The position numbers were made by a program, and so were the translations under genes. Below the pieces are notes generated by a model. The model had not been told where the DNA came from and searched no databases. It saw only the letters and a program-made list of their open reading frames with translations. Shown here piece after piece: positions 44,260 through 54,335 of a stretch of 64,000 nucleotides of DNA; position 1 is the stretch's first letter, and each line of letters begins with the position of its first letter. The stretch is from positions 62,001 to 126,000 of the forward strand of contig CBDCBA010000003.1 of assembly GCA_965214125.1 (NCBI GenBank), written 5' to 3'. The stretch comes from CBDCBA01 sp965214125 (GTDB taxonomy: Bacteria; Planctomycetota; Phycisphaerae; Tepidisphaerales; Tepidisphaeraceae).

Positions 44260-45051
44260 TTATTCGTTAGCGAACAGCGGGGCGAACTGGTCGTTCCACT
44301 CCGACTCCGCCGTGGACCGGGCGGCGGATTGGGCCGAGCCCCACCCGCGGATGTCGTCGGGCGCGCCGGCGGCGAGGCGGATGGAATGTTCGGCGAAACG
44401 CCCGCCGCGCAGCACGCGCACACGGATGACGTCGAACGGCGCGGCGTCGCCAATCGCGTCGCGAAGGTCGTTGTAGTGCCTGACCGGCCAGAGCTTCGAC
44501 CATGCCAGACCCACGCCGGCAACCGGACCGTCTTGCCGCCGAGACACGGTGATCGAAACGATCACGTCGCCCGGCCGCAATGCCGGCGCAGCGGGGAAGC
44601 CATCGAGCGTCGTTCGGATCACGAACCCCGTCTCGGCCAAACCGGGATCGCTGCCCCGAAGCCACGCCGCGCTCGTCTCGAAGTCGAGGCGAATGTCCTC
44701 CCAGATGTCGAGCAGGCCCTGCACGCCCAGGAAGGGGCGGGCCATGTCGAACGTCTCGAACAGTTGCCGGCTCGCCCGATCCCTGGCGGCGCTGAGGTGG
44801 GCGTAGCGTACCGCGCGGCGCAACGGCAGTTCGATGCGCGACGGGCGCGGCTCGGGCAGAGCGGCGACGGCATCGCGCAGGGCGGGAAGGTCCCCTGGGG
44901 ACAGTTCCCGCAACGCCTCGCCGGCGGCTTGGCGTTCGGCCGGATCGGGCGACGAGAGTGCCTCGACCTGCGCCGCCAAGTCGATCGGCCCGGCGCCCGC
45001 GAGCCGCGTCGCGAGCAGGAGGGCGATCACGATCAGGCACGACGACCGCAT
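44260..45051 (-). CDS. Secreted protein with PDZ-like domain
   Basis: 263 residues with a signal peptide (to about residue 20, RLAGAG). A short helical repeat region (AAQVEALSSPDPAERQAAGEALREL, HEAT-like) is followed by a PDZ-like segment with GFVIRTTLDGFPAAPALRPGDVIVSI, the usual carboxylate-binding-loop and GD(V)I pattern. No protease domain is present, so it may act as a scaffold or regulator in the envelope. ATG at 45051 is chosen over a TTG two codons earlier; TACCGT lies 5 nt upstream. Confidence 0.75.
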   Translation of the reverse strand: MRSSCLIVIALLLATRLAGAGPIDLAAQVEALSSPDPAERQAAGEALRELSPGDLPALRDAVAALPEPRPSRIELPLRRAVRYAHLSAARDRASRQLFETFDMARPFLGVQGLLDIWEDIRLDFETSAAWLRGSDPGLAETGFVIRTTLDGFPAAPALRPGDVIVSITVSRRQDGPVAGVGLAWSKLWPVRHYNDLRDAIGDAAPFDVIRVRVLRGGRFAEHSIRLAAGAPDDIRGWGSAQSAARSTAESEWNDQFAPLFANE

Positions 45052-45106
45052 GGGCAACGGTAGGGCGGGCGCGGGGTGGCGGGGGTGGTGGGGTGCGGGG
45101 GTGGCG

Positions 45107-46282
45107 TCACTCTCCCACGAGCCCGATGAGGCGATCGGAGTTCTTTTGCAGCCAGACGACCTTGCGCTGCACCATGTTCAGGAAGCCGGCCCCCTCCAGC
45201 TTGCCAAACTGCCCCGTCGCGGCAATTGGAAAGACGGCCTCGGCGATCAGCGCCTCGATCATCAGCCAGGGCGTGGCCCGCAGCTCGGCCTCGCTGAGCA
45301 TGTTGACCTCGTCGTAGCCGCGCAGGAAGCGCTTGAACCGGCTTTCATCCAGGTAATCGGGCCACTTCGCCACGTCGTCGCCGCCGCCGAGGATGCTGAA
45401 TTGCAGCGCGCCGTTGGCCGAGTCGATCACGCGCGGCAGCGTTCTCGCGGAGTCGTAATCGATGACGGCGATGACCTTCTTGCTGCGGAAGAGCATGTTG
45501 CCGGGATGCCAGTCGCCGTGGACGACCTGGTCGTGCCACTGGCCGAGCCCGGCATCGTTGGCGCTGTCGCGGGCGTGCTTGTAAGAGTCGAGCAGGAACC
45601 GGCAGGTACCGGTGATCTCCTTGCGGTTGGAGAAGTGCCGCAGCACGCGATCGAACCCCTTTTCGACCGCGTCCGCGCCGTGGTAGCTGCCGCGCGGCGG
45701 GTTGAAGGGGCTCTCAAAATCTTCGAGCAGCTTGTGGTAGAGCGCCAGCACTCGGCCGGCGTCGAAGGTGCTTTCGAGGCTTTGGTTGTACGACTCGCCA
45801 GGGATGAACTCGAAGAGTTCGTAGACACCCTCGTCCAGCACGAGCATGGACCCGCCGGTGTCGCGCGTGGGGATCAGGTGCGGCAGCGGGAACTGCTTGG
45901 CCGCCAGGGCGTTCTGGATGTCGTGGCAGAAGGCGACCTTCGTCTGGTCCTCCTTGCCGCGCGCGCGGCGCTTCAGGAGGTAACGGCCGTCGTGGGTCTT
46001 GATGACGAGCTTGGGCGCCCGCCGGCTGCCGCGGGGGAAGTCGTCGAGGGCGTCGATGATGCCGATGTCGAAGTGACTTAGCACGCGCGCAAGCTCGTCG
46101 CGGGCGAAGGTGTCGTAGCCATCGCCGTTGGCGCCGACCGGCCGGGGCGACGGGCGCCGCCTTGGCCCGTGGGCGGGCTGCGGCTTCGCTTGAGACGGCG
46201 ACGACTTTGTCGACGACGGCTGCGAGGGCGTCGGGCGAGCAACCGGCTGGGGAACTGGCGTGGCGGGGGCCGGCTGCGGCAT
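45107..46282 (-). CDS. Aminoglycoside-phosphotransferase-fold kinase
   Basis: 391 residues. About 55 residues of Pro/Ser/Lys-rich disordered sequence precede the kinase fold. VVHGDWHPGNML is the Brenner motif with the catalytic Asp and metal-binding Asn, and VIDYDSAR gives the second metal Asp. The APH/choline kinase family includes antibiotic, homoserine and sugar kinases; nothing here indicates antibiotic resistance and the substrate is unknown. Start at 46282 is chosen because upstream in-frame sequence crosses a repeat. It follows a HAD phosphatase gene on the same strand. Confidence 0.82.
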   Translation of the reverse strand: MPQPAPATPVPQPVARPTPSQPSSTKSSPSQAKPQPAHGPRRRPSPRPVGANGDGYDTFARDELARVLSHFDIGIIDALDDFPRGSRRAPKLVIKTHDGRYLLKRRARGKEDQTKVAFCHDIQNALAAKQFPLPHLIPTRDTGGSMLVLDEGVYELFEFIPGESYNQSLESTFDAGRVLALYHKLLEDFESPFNPPRGSYHGADAVEKGFDRVLRHFSNRKEITGTCRFLLDSYKHARDSANDAGLGQWHDQVVHGDWHPGNMLFRSKKVIAVIDYDSARTLPRVIDSANGALQFSILGGGDDVAKWPDYLDESRFKRFLRGYDEVNMLSEAELRATPWLMIEALIAEAVFPIAATGQFGKLEGAGFLNMVQRKVVWLQKNSDRLIGLVGE

Positions 46283-46348
46283 GGGCGGTGCGGGCGAGGC
46301 GGGGCGGGTCGCGTCGATTGTGCGGGATTGAAGGCCGCTTCGCAACAA

Positions 46349-46381
46349 GCGGTGCGAGGCGTGGCCTCCGCACCGCACTAC
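46349..46381 (-). repeat. REP-like hairpin, family B, carrying the stop codon of the HAD gene
   Basis: On the minus strand it reads GTAG, then GCGGTGCG with one bulged base and AGGC pairing with GCCT and CGCACCGC. The TAG of GTAG is the stop codon of the HAD gene (46378-46380). It lies between two minus-strand genes. Confidence 0.7.
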
Positions 46382-47427
46382 GCGCGGCGCGGCGGGCGCA
46401 GGTCGCGACTCGACAGCATGGGGCGGACCTTCGGCACGAACTTCAGCACCGCCTCGTAGACGCCGTGGTCGTCGTTGCTGGGCGCCACCCATCGCGCGGC
46501 GGCCTTGCACTCGTCGCAGCCGTTGGCGACCGCGATGCCCACGCCCGCGGCGCGGAGCATGTCGAGGTCGTTCACCGCGTCGCCCACCGCCAGCGTGTGG
46601 CGGCGGTCGATGCCGTAGTGCTCGGTGACCATCCGCAACGCCACGTCCTTGCCGGCGGCGTCGCTCATCACCTGCACGAGGTCCGGGTCGGCGTGGACGA
46701 CCTTCACCTTCTGCGGGAACTTCGCCCGCAACGCCTCGCGAATCCGCGCGACCTTACGTGGCTCGGCAAGGAACATCAGCTTCGTCGTCGACTGCTGGGC
46801 CCACTGCTCCAGCGGGGCGACCACGTCGGGCCTAAACAGCTTGCCGGTCACGGTCGTGCGGTAGGGATCGTGGCGGTCGGTGAACCAGCGGTCGATCACC
46901 TCGGCGGCCACCTGCACGTTCGGCACGCTCGCGCGTGCCAGCTTCACCATCTGCCAGACGAGCTCGCCGCGCATCGGCCAATGCTTGACGGCCTTGCCCT
47001 TGGCCGGGTCCCAGATCAGGGCACCGTTGTAGTTGATCTGCCAGGTGTCGAGCCCGAGGCCGTCGTAGATCGCCCGGCAACTCCGCGGCGGCCGGGCGCT
47101 GGCGATCACCACGCGCACGCCGAGCTTTGGCAGCGCCCGCAGCGCCTTGACGGTCGGGGCGCTGATGCGCTTCTTCGAGTCGAGCAGCGTGCCGTCGAGG
47201 TCGAGGGCGATGAGTTTGATGGGCACTTGCCGCAGCCCGAACCGGGAGGCGGCGAGCGCGAGGCCGTCGGCGATGCGTTCGACCAGGCTTTTCGGCGTCG
47301 ACTTCGCCACGTGGATGATCTGCGGCGACGCCGGTCGCTTCGGGGCGGCCGGACGGCGCGACGCGCCGCGTTGCGGCGTGGCGGGTTGGGTCGGGGGTGG
47401 CGGGGGTGGAGCGGGCGCGGACGGCAT
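46378..47427 (-). CDS. HAD-superfamily Cof-type phosphatase
   Basis: 349 residues. A Pro/Ala-rich N-terminal extension of about 60 residues precedes the domain. LIALDLDGTLLDSKK is motif I, VIASARPP motif II, GKDVALRMV carries the motif III Lys and VGDAVNDLDMLRAAG motif IV, with a C2-type cap between. Cof proteins dephosphorylate sugar phosphates, flavin mononucleotide or related metabolites; the substrate here is unknown. ATG at 47427 is used because sequence before it belongs to the overlapping addA end. Its stop is formed by the following repeat. Confidence 0.87.
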   Translation of the reverse strand: MPSAPAPPPPPPTQPATPQRGASRRPAAPKRPASPQIIHVAKSTPKSLVERIADGLALAASRFGLRQVPIKLIALDLDGTLLDSKKRISAPTVKALRALPKLGVRVVIASARPPRSCRAIYDGLGLDTWQINYNGALIWDPAKGKAVKHWPMRGELVWQMVKLARASVPNVQVAAEVIDRWFTDRHDPYRTTVTGKLFRPDVVAPLEQWAQQSTTKLMFLAEPRKVARIREALRAKFPQKVKVVHADPDLVQVMSDAAGKDVALRMVTEHYGIDRRHTLAVGDAVNDLDMLRAAGVGIAVANGCDECKAAARWVAPSNDDHGVYEAVLKFVPKVRPMLSSRDLRPPRRA

Positions 47428-47479
47428 TGTCGACTGAACAGGTACGCGGCGCCACCGCCGGCGGGGGCCTGCCTCCATG

Positions 47480-50400
47480 TTATCGGCTGTTTCGGATTGG
47501 CACGACCTCCGCGACCTTGCGATTCTCCACGTCCAGCCGGTACAGCCGCGCCAGCGACTCGCCGGCCACCCGCTCGACCGCTGCCGCGCGGCGGCGGACG
47601 ATCGCGTCGTCACCCCGATCGAGCATCGCGAGCGTTCCATCCTCCGCCCGTCGCCAGAGGGCCAGGACCGACCCGCGGAGCATCGACGCGTCGAGTCCTT
47701 CTCCCGCGCCCGCGACGTGGAGCGGCGTGTCCAACCACCGTTCGTCGGCCGCAAGAATCTCGCCCCCGACGGCCGTCTGCCGCCACCAGCCGTTGTCGTG
47801 TTCCGGCTGAGCATCGCGCGTGGCCGGTGGGGCGAGATGGTCCAACGCTGGCGCGAGACTCGCCTCGCCGTGGGCGTATGGCTCCAGGCGGCCGCGGGTT
47901 GCATCGGCGCCAGGTTGGTCTGCAAAACCAGCAAGCGTCTCGCGCCGCCGAATTGCCAGGGGCACCGAGTCCGCGGTTGGCCGCTGCGCCGGCACCAAGT
48001 CTCCAGCGGGCTGCGAACGGACGACCAAATGAGGTTTGGACCCGGCGGTGCACAGCCAGTGGAGAAAGCTTTCGCCCGCCGTCACGCTCGCCGCCGGCGG
48101 GCGGCCGCGCGTAGTTGATCGCCACGCCTCGACCCTCGCCCCCGCCGCATGGCCGACGCAGACGAGCGCTTCCTTCGCCCGCGTCATCGCCACGTACAGG
48201 ATGCGCAGCTCCTCCGCCGCCGTCGCCTCGCGAATCGACCGCCGCGCCAACGTCTGCTGGGGCGAGTCGTACCGCACGCGTTTGTCGCGGTGGACCGCCT
48301 CCATCGCCACGCCAAAGTCGCGATCGACCACGATCCGTCCGCTGGCCGTCCGTTGGTTGTGCCGCTTGCCGCAGTCGACGAGGAAAACGACCGGGAACTC
48401 CAACCCTTTGGCCGCGTGAACGCTCATCACGCGCACGACGTTTTCCCCTTCGCCCAGCGCCGGCGGCTGGCCGATCTCGGCGTGGTCTTCGAGGTCCGAC
48501 AGGTAATCGAGGAAGGCCCCGAGACCATCGCGGCGTTGCCGGTCGAACCGCGTCGCGCGGGCGAGCAGGCTTTCGAGGTTCGCCCGGCGCTGCGCCGCGT
48601 CGTCCAGGCCGCTGACGAAGACGTTGTAGCCGGTGTCGTCGAGCAGGCGGCGCAGCAACTCGGCGACGGGCAGCCGCCCGGCGGCGTCTCGCCAGCGGTC
48701 AAGCCGCGCCAGCAGGCCTTGCACGAAAGTGGCCGCCTCGTCCTCGCCCGACGCGAACGCCACCGCCGCCTCGTAGAACGTGCCGCCGCCCTCGGCCGGG
48801 CTCGCCAGGCGGACGCGGCCCAGCAGGTCGCCGGTGTCCACGCCCGCCGGCGGGTTGCTGATCGGGCTGCGCAGCAACGCCGCCATCGGCACGTCCTGCC
48901 GGCGATTGTCGATCGCCCGCAGCAGCGTGACCACGTCGCGCACCTCGCTCGCGGCGAAAAACCCCGTGCCGACCTCCGCGTGGCACGCCACGCCCTCACG
49001 CCGCAGCGATGCCGCGAACCGCTCGCTGTTGAACTTCTGCGAGCGCATGAGCACCGCGACGTGACGAAAGTCCAACGGAACCGCCTCTCCGGCTTCGTCG
49101 AGCACCGTTCTGCCCGCGTGCTTCCACTCGCCGATCCGCCGCGCGACGAAGACGGCCTCGCGCTCGATGCGATCGAGATCGTCGGCGTCCTCGTCGCTCT
49201 CACCCTCCTCCGAATCGGCGTCCTCGTCGAGCGCGTGGACCTCGATCGGCGACCCGCCGAAGCCACCTTCGGGCACAGTCGCATACGCCGGGTCCGGCCG
49301 CAGCGCGTGGCGGTCGGCGTAGTCGATCTCGGTCCCGCCACCGACAAGCAGATTGTGGAAGACCGCGTTGATCGCCTCCAGCAGCGGCGGGCGGCTGCGG
49401 AAGTTGCGTTGTAGGTCGATCCGCCGCGCCCGCGCGCCGTCCGCGTCGCGCAAGCGGTCGAGAAACATGCGCGGCTCGGCCAGACGAAAGCGGTAAATAC
49501 TCTGCTTCACGTCGCCCACGCAGAACAGGTTGGGCGGCCCCGCGCCCTCGGCGTCGCCGTCGCGTGACAGCAGGCGGAGCAGGCGATCCTGGAGGGCGTT
49601 GATGTCCTGCACCTCGTCCACGAGCACGTGCGCGAACCGCTCCCGGCAGAGGCGCGCGATCGCCGTCGGCTGCGGATCGTCGGCGGCGGGGTCGGCGTCG
49701 AGCAGGCGCAACGCCAAGCGGTCGATGTCGCCGAAGTCGAGGCCGCGCAGGACCTCCTTCCGCTCGGCGTAGCGGCGTTCGAAGTCGCCTTGCAGTTCGA
49801 GCAGGCGCCGCGTCGGATCGAGCGTGCTCGCGACGGCCGCGCGGGCGGCGTCGTCGTCGAAGTCCAGCAGCGACGCGATGGGGCCGTCCGGTTTCAGCGG
49901 ATCGCGCACGACCTTGAGTGCGGCGGCGAGCTCGACCTTGCCCGGCACCGCGTCCGACGCGCCCGGAGCGCGGGCGGCCTTCTCTTTTAGAAGCTCCCGC
50001 GCCCGGTCGACCTCCCCCTTCGCGACGGCCGCCACAATGATTTCGGCCTGATCGACCCAGCCTTTGGCGTAGTGGGCGAGCTTCGCCAGCTTCGGCTCCT
50101 CGACCGACGCCGCCACCGCGCGCAGGGCCTGCGCGTGGGCGAGCACCGCCGTTGCCTCCGCCGACGCCGCGGCGAGCGCGGCCCGGTCCAGGGCCGTGTC
50201 CTCCCGGCCGTTCGCGAAGGCGTCGAACCCTTCGAGAAAACTCCGCTGCCAACCGTTCGGGTCGACAAGGCTGTTGCGCGTCTGGTGGATCGCGAGCAAC
50301 ACCGGCAGGACGCCCGCGTCGTTGCCGTCGAAGTGATCGTCGAGCAGCGAGACGAACCGGCCGTCGTCGTCCTCCGCCAGCGCCGCCTCGATCGCGTCGC

Positions 50401-50863
50401 GGGCGGCCTCGCGTTGGAGCAGCCGCGCCTGGTCGGTGTCGAGCACCGCGAAGGCCGGATCGACGCCCGCGGCGTTGAAGTGCCGGCGCACGAGGCGGGC
50501 GCAGAAACTCGACAGCGTGTTGATTTCCGCCGTCGGCAGCAGCGACATCTGGCGTTGCAGCCGTTCACGCTCGGCCGCCGGCGCGGCTTCGACGGCCTCT
50601 CTTAGCCGGGCCGAGATCCGCTCGCGCATCTGCCGGGCGGCGAGGTTGGTGAACGTGACGACAAGCAGCCGATCCACGTCGCACGGCTCGGCGGCCACGG
50701 GCGCATCGCGCCGCTCGTCCACACCGCCGCGGGCGACGAGCTCGACGCACCGGCCCGCCAACACGGCCGTCTTGCCGCTGCCGGCGGCGGCGCTGACCAC
50801 GAGCGACCGCCCGATGCTCCGCACGCCGTCCCGCTGCTCGGGCGTCCACGTTACGCCGGGCAT
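47480..50863 (-). CDS. addA: AddA: UvrD-type helicase subunit of the AddAB break-repair complex, nuclease motif apparently lost
   Basis: 1127 residues. Superfamily I helicase motifs are all present: SAAAGSGKT (24-32), VVTFTNLAARQMRERI, VDEVQDINALQ, CVGDVKQSIYRFRLAEP, MSVHAAKGLEFPVVFLVDCG and LYVAMTRAKEALV. The C-terminal part aligns in position with the RecB-type nuclease domain, but the place of the GxxDxxx...DYK motif reads RGSVLALWRRAEDGTLAMLDRG, without the metal-binding Asp and Lys. Start ATG at 50863 overlaps the end of addB by 13 nt, so the two are translationally coupled. It unwinds broken ends for recombination. Confidence 0.93.
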   Translation of the reverse strand: MPGVTWTPEQRDGVRSIGRSLVVSAAAGSGKTAVLAGRCVELVARGGVDERRDAPVAAEPCDVDRLLVVTFTNLAARQMRERISARLREAVEAAPAAERERLQRQMSLLPTAEINTLSSFCARLVRRHFNAAGVDPAFAVLDTDQARLLQREAARDAIEAALAEDDDGRFVSLLDDHFDGNDAGVLPVLLAIHQTRNSLVDPNGWQRSFLEGFDAFANGREDTALDRAALAAASAEATAVLAHAQALRAVAASVEEPKLAKLAHYAKGWVDQAEIIVAAVAKGEVDRARELLKEKAARAPGASDAVPGKVELAAALKVVRDPLKPDGPIASLLDFDDDAARAAVASTLDPTRRLLELQGDFERRYAERKEVLRGLDFGDIDRLALRLLDADPAADDPQPTAIARLCRERFAHVLVDEVQDINALQDRLLRLLSRDGDAEGAGPPNLFCVGDVKQSIYRFRLAEPRMFLDRLRDADGARARRIDLQRNFRSRPPLLEAINAVFHNLLVGGGTEIDYADRHALRPDPAYATVPEGGFGGSPIEVHALDEDADSEEGESDEDADDLDRIEREAVFVARRIGEWKHAGRTVLDEAGEAVPLDFRHVAVLMRSQKFNSERFAASLRREGVACHAEVGTGFFAASEVRDVVTLLRAIDNRRQDVPMAALLRSPISNPPAGVDTGDLLGRVRLASPAEGGGTFYEAAVAFASGEDEAATFVQGLLARLDRWRDAAGRLPVAELLRRLLDDTGYNVFVSGLDDAAQRRANLESLLARATRFDRQRRDGLGAFLDYLSDLEDHAEIGQPPALGEGENVVRVMSVHAAKGLEFPVVFLVDCGKRHNQRTASGRIVVDRDFGVAMEAVHRDKRVRYDSPQQTLARRSIREATAAEELRILYVAMTRAKEALVCVGHAAGARVEAWRSTTRGRPPAASVTAGESFLHWLCTAGSKPHLVVRSQPAGDLVPAQRPTADSVPLAIRRRETLAGFADQPGADATRGRLEPYAHGEASLAPALDHLAPPATRDAQPEHDNGWWRQTAVGGEILAADERWLDTPLHVAGAGEGLDASMLRGSVLALWRRAEDGTLAMLDRGDDAIVRRRAAAVERVAGESLARLYRLDVENRKVAEVVPIRNSR

Positions 50864-53800
50864 GAGGCGGTCCTTTCGGCTTGGCGTTGTCGCTCGGCAC
50901 CCTTGGCGATGGCATCCATCGGGTCGCTCTCGCGGGCGGTCGTGAGTTGCACGTAGCCATTCACGCTCGGCTCGTGCCGGCAGACGCTGCGAAACTCGCA
51001 GTGCGCGCACGGCGTTCGCCGGCCGATGCGATAGGGGCGCACCGCGATGTCCCCGTCGAGGATGCCCGCCGCGAGCTCGCGCACCTGCAGGCGCACGAAG
51101 TCGAGCAAATCGTCGAACGTCTCGCTCATCACGATGTCGGTGCCGGTCGCGTACGGCTCGCCGTCCCTTTTGATGTTGATGGCCCAGCCGTCGCTGCGAC
51201 CCGGCGGCAGGTGCTCGCCGTCGGGGTCGTGAAACTGCCGGTCGAGCCACGGCACGCAGTCGATGTCGATCACGCCGCGCGGCTTGACGCGCAGGTCGAA
51301 GGTCGCGTCCTCGGGCGCGGGGGCCTTGTCGGGGTCGTCCTTGTCGAGCCCGCGCAGCAGCTTCACGTACAGCCCGGCCATCGGCTGCGGCGCGGGCGAC
51401 GCGAGGCGGCCGCCGTGCTCCCGCAGGACGAGCAGGTAGGTCAGCAATTGCAACGCCAGGCAGTGACGGACGTCGTTCATCCGAAGCTGCACGTCGCGGC
51501 CGACGGCCTTGTAGTCGACCACAACCGCCGCCTGCCCCTCGGGGGCGAGATCGACGCGGTCGATGCGGCCGTACAGGTCGACGCGGCGGCCGTCGGGCGT
51601 GGCGAGCGATAGCGGCGGAAGCAGCCCGTCTTGCCCGCCGAACGTCAACTCCGTCTTCCACGGCCGAAAGTTGCCCAGCGACAGGGCCGCACGCTGGCCG
51701 GCGAGCACGCGTTCGAGCGTGCGCTCGACGCGGCCGATCAGGTATTGCCCCCGCGCGTCGCGGTGCAGCACGCCGTCGCGCAGGCGCGTCGCCACCTCCT
51801 CGGCCAAGGCCGGCAGGGCGGCGTAGGCGGCGTCGGGATCGGCGATTAAATCGAGCTGCTCGGCGATCACCTCGCTCACCAACCGCTCTAACACGCCGTG
51901 CGCGACGATGCCCAGATCGCGCGGCGTCGCCTCGTCGTCGGGCCGAGGCCGCAGCTTCAACACGTGCGCCGCGTAGTGGCGAAACGGGCAGGCGGCGAAG
52001 GTCTCGAGGCGACTGACGCTGGTCGACAGCGCGTCGCCCAGGAGCGACTGGCGCGTCGCCTCGCGCAGCGCCGGGTCGTTCGCGTACGACAGCGCCGGCC
52101 ACGCCTGCGCCAGCAGGCGGTCGAGCGCCGGCGGCGGGTCGTCGGCGACAACCGCGTACGCGGCGGCGTCCGGATCCTCGGGGTCGGCCTCGCCGCGCGC
52201 CCACGCGAGTGCGGCCGACACGACCGCCTGGGGCGACGCCGCCAACGCCGCGGGCGTCGGGCCGCTCGGCACGTGCTCGACCTCCGCGTGGAGCAGCGTT
52301 TGCACGTGGTGCCAGAACGGCGACGCGAGCGTCGCGCGGCCGGCGTCGTCGCTCGTGTTGCGGATCAGCGTCAGGCGTTCGGAGGCGAGCGTGAACGCGC
52401 GGTACGCCAACGAGCGCTCGCGCCGTTGCCGCTCGGCGTCGCCGATCTCCACGTCCACCGCGCGGTCGCGTAGCCGGCGGCGATCATCGTCGCCGAGCAC
52501 GTTGGCGGCGTCGCGTTGGGCGGGGAACTCGCCGTCGTTCAGGCCAATCACCACGCACGCCCGGCATCGGCCCGGCGGCAGGACGACGCGGTCGACGCTG
52601 CCCACCGTGACCGCGTCGCGCGTCGGCGGGGCGACGGCGAAGGTGAGCTGATCGAGGCCGAACTCGATCGTCCGGGCGAACGCGCGGCCGCTCGCAACGG
52701 TGTCGCCGAGCAGCGTGTCGGTTTGATCGAGCAGTTCGATCAGCGCCGCCCACGCCTGACGATGATCGGCGGCCGCCTCCACGTCGCCAGTAACCTCGGC
52801 AGCGGCGATCCAGGCGGCGAGCCGCTCGCCCGCCCCGGCCGTTTCGATTGCCTTGCGCAGCGCCGCGACCTGCTCCCCTATTGGCCGATCCAGCCCGTTC
52901 AGCACGGCCGCCAGCGGCTGGACAAATGCCAGCACGCGGCGGCGCAGGCGGTCGGCCACGGCGGCGTCCTCCGACTGCACGGCCAACCCTTCCTCGTCGG
53001 CAACGTTGCGCGGCACGCCCGTCCACGGCTCGTCCCGCGTCCACATGCGCCGGCCGCGAATGCGGCGATCGCGGACAAAGTTTTCGAGCAAATCGACCTC
53101 GTTCGCGTCGAGCCCGGCCAAGCCGCTCTTGAAGAGGGCGAAGGCCGCGTCATTGGGCCAGCCGAAGGCGGCGACGCGCAGCAGGCTGCGCGCGAAGCGG
53201 ACGACCGGCCCGTGCTGTGCCGGCCTGCGGCGGTCGGCAAAGCCGCGCAGTCCGTGGTCGCGCAGCGCCGCCAGCACCGCGTCGGCGTGAACGTCGCCGG
53301 CACGGTAGAGAATCGCGCACTCGCGCAGGCGAAGGCCTTGCCGCGTCCATGTTTTCACCTGACGCGCCGCGGCCTCGGCCTGGGCGGCGGCGGTCGGCGC
53401 GTCGATCAATTGAACGGCCGAACTGTCGCCTGTGAAGCGGCCCGGCCTCGGGTTGGTGAAGTCGCGCTCGATCAATGACAACGCGGGTGCCCTGAACCGC
53501 GGCCGCTCCGCAAGCAGGACGGGCGGCTCGACCCGAACGCGCGCCGCCAGGCACGCGGCCCGCAACCGCCGGTGGCTTTCGGCCGCGCCGGCGAAGAGGG
53601 AATCGGCCGCGTCCTCGGGCTCGTCGGGGTCGAGCGTCAACGCGATTTGCACCGTCGCTCCTGCCGACGCGAGGGCCACAATGAGGCGTCGCTCGACGGG
53701 CCCGACTTCGCCGAAGCCGTCGACGAACAGTTCGGCAGTTCGGGCCGGCAGCCACGTGGCGGCCGCGTCGAGGAGAGCTTGGGCGCGGCGGCCGGCGTCG

Positions 53801-54327
53801 AGGCGGTCGCCAAGCAGCTTGCCGTAGGCGTCGCCGATCAGCGTGAGGTCGCGGAGCTTGGCGGCAAGGTCGTTCTCTTCGTTGGCAAGGTCGTCCAGCA
53901 CGTCGCCGGGGGAAGTGCCGGCCTGCTCCAGTTCCGCGAGGGCGCGGTCGATCTCGACGACGGTCCCCGCGTGTCGGCCGGCCGCGCGGAAGTAGCCCAG
54001 GCGGTCGCCGAGCTCGCGCAGCAGGTGGCCGAGCATGAGCTGCCGGCCGAGCGGCGTGACGGCGGCGGCGGCGGGCTGGTCCGCGTCGCGCAGGAGCAGA
54101 TCGCCGAGCGCGTCGACGTCGACCACGCGCAAGCGGGCGAAGCCCAGAAGGCCGCTGTCGTTGGCGAAGAGGCGCTCGTGCTCGAAGGTGGCCTGCGGCG
54201 GGGTCAGCAGCACGAGCGGCGGCCCCAGTGGCTTGGCCATCAGGCGGGCGACGATCGCGTCGCGAAGGCGCGCGCTCTTGCCGCTGCCCGCCCGGCCGAG
54301 GATGAACTGCACGGATCCGCCGGCCAT
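50851..54327 (-). CDS. addB: AddB: helicase-like and nuclease subunit of the AddAB break-repair complex
   Basis: 1158 residues. The N-terminus has a P-loop (GRAGSGKS). The C-terminal RecB-type nuclease carries YGRIDRVDL and VVVDYK (Asp938, Lys940) as metal ligands and catalytic Lys, followed by a QLLTYLLVL helix. Four cysteines (Cys780 in FAACPFRHYA; Cys1107, Cys1110 and Cys1116 in TPCAHCEFRSVC) match the 4Fe-4S cluster of AddB. It resects broken DNA with AddA. The ATG at 54327 has TACAAT 8 nt upstream, facing the hemB promoter across a 34-nt gap. Confidence 0.93.
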   Translation of the reverse strand: MAGGSVQFILGRAGSGKSARLRDAIVARLMAKPLGPPLVLLTPPQATFEHERLFANDSGLLGFARLRVVDVDALGDLLLRDADQPAAAAVTPLGRQLMLGHLLRELGDRLGYFRAAGRHAGTVVEIDRALAELEQAGTSPGDVLDDLANEENDLAAKLRDLTLIGDAYGKLLGDRLDAGRRAQALLDAAATWLPARTAELFVDGFGEVGPVERRLIVALASAGATVQIALTLDPDEPEDAADSLFAGAAESHRRLRAACLAARVRVEPPVLLAERPRFRAPALSLIERDFTNPRPGRFTGDSSAVQLIDAPTAAAQAEAAARQVKTWTRQGLRLRECAILYRAGDVHADAVLAALRDHGLRGFADRRRPAQHGPVVRFARSLLRVAAFGWPNDAAFALFKSGLAGLDANEVDLLENFVRDRRIRGRRMWTRDEPWTGVPRNVADEEGLAVQSEDAAVADRLRRRVLAFVQPLAAVLNGLDRPIGEQVAALRKAIETAGAGERLAAWIAAAEVTGDVEAAADHRQAWAALIELLDQTDTLLGDTVASGRAFARTIEFGLDQLTFAVAPPTRDAVTVGSVDRVVLPPGRCRACVVIGLNDGEFPAQRDAANVLGDDDRRRLRDRAVDVEIGDAERQRRERSLAYRAFTLASERLTLIRNTSDDAGRATLASPFWHHVQTLLHAEVEHVPSGPTPAALAASPQAVVSAALAWARGEADPEDPDAAAYAVVADDPPPALDRLLAQAWPALSYANDPALREATRQSLLGDALSTSVSRLETFAACPFRHYAAHVLKLRPRPDDEATPRDLGIVAHGVLERLVSEVIAEQLDLIADPDAAYAALPALAEEVATRLRDGVLHRDARGQYLIGRVERTLERVLAGQRAALSLGNFRPWKTELTFGGQDGLLPPLSLATPDGRRVDLYGRIDRVDLAPEGQAAVVVDYKAVGRDVQLRMNDVRHCLALQLLTYLLVLREHGGRLASPAPQPMAGLYVKLLRGLDKDDPDKAPAPEDATFDLRVKPRGVIDIDCVPWLDRQFHDPDGEHLPPGRSDGWAINIKRDGEPYATGTDIVMSETFDDLLDFVRLQVRELAAGILDGDIAVRPYRIGRRTPCAHCEFRSVCRHEPSVNGYVQLTTARESDPMDAIAKGAERQRQAERTASCPA

Positions 54328-54335
54328 ACGCCGCC

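Noticed and set aside
50864..52204. N-terminal extension of addA to 1574 codons
   Set aside because: The extension overlaps addB in another frame and is Arg-rich without similarity; the ATG at 50863 places the P-loop at the normal distance.
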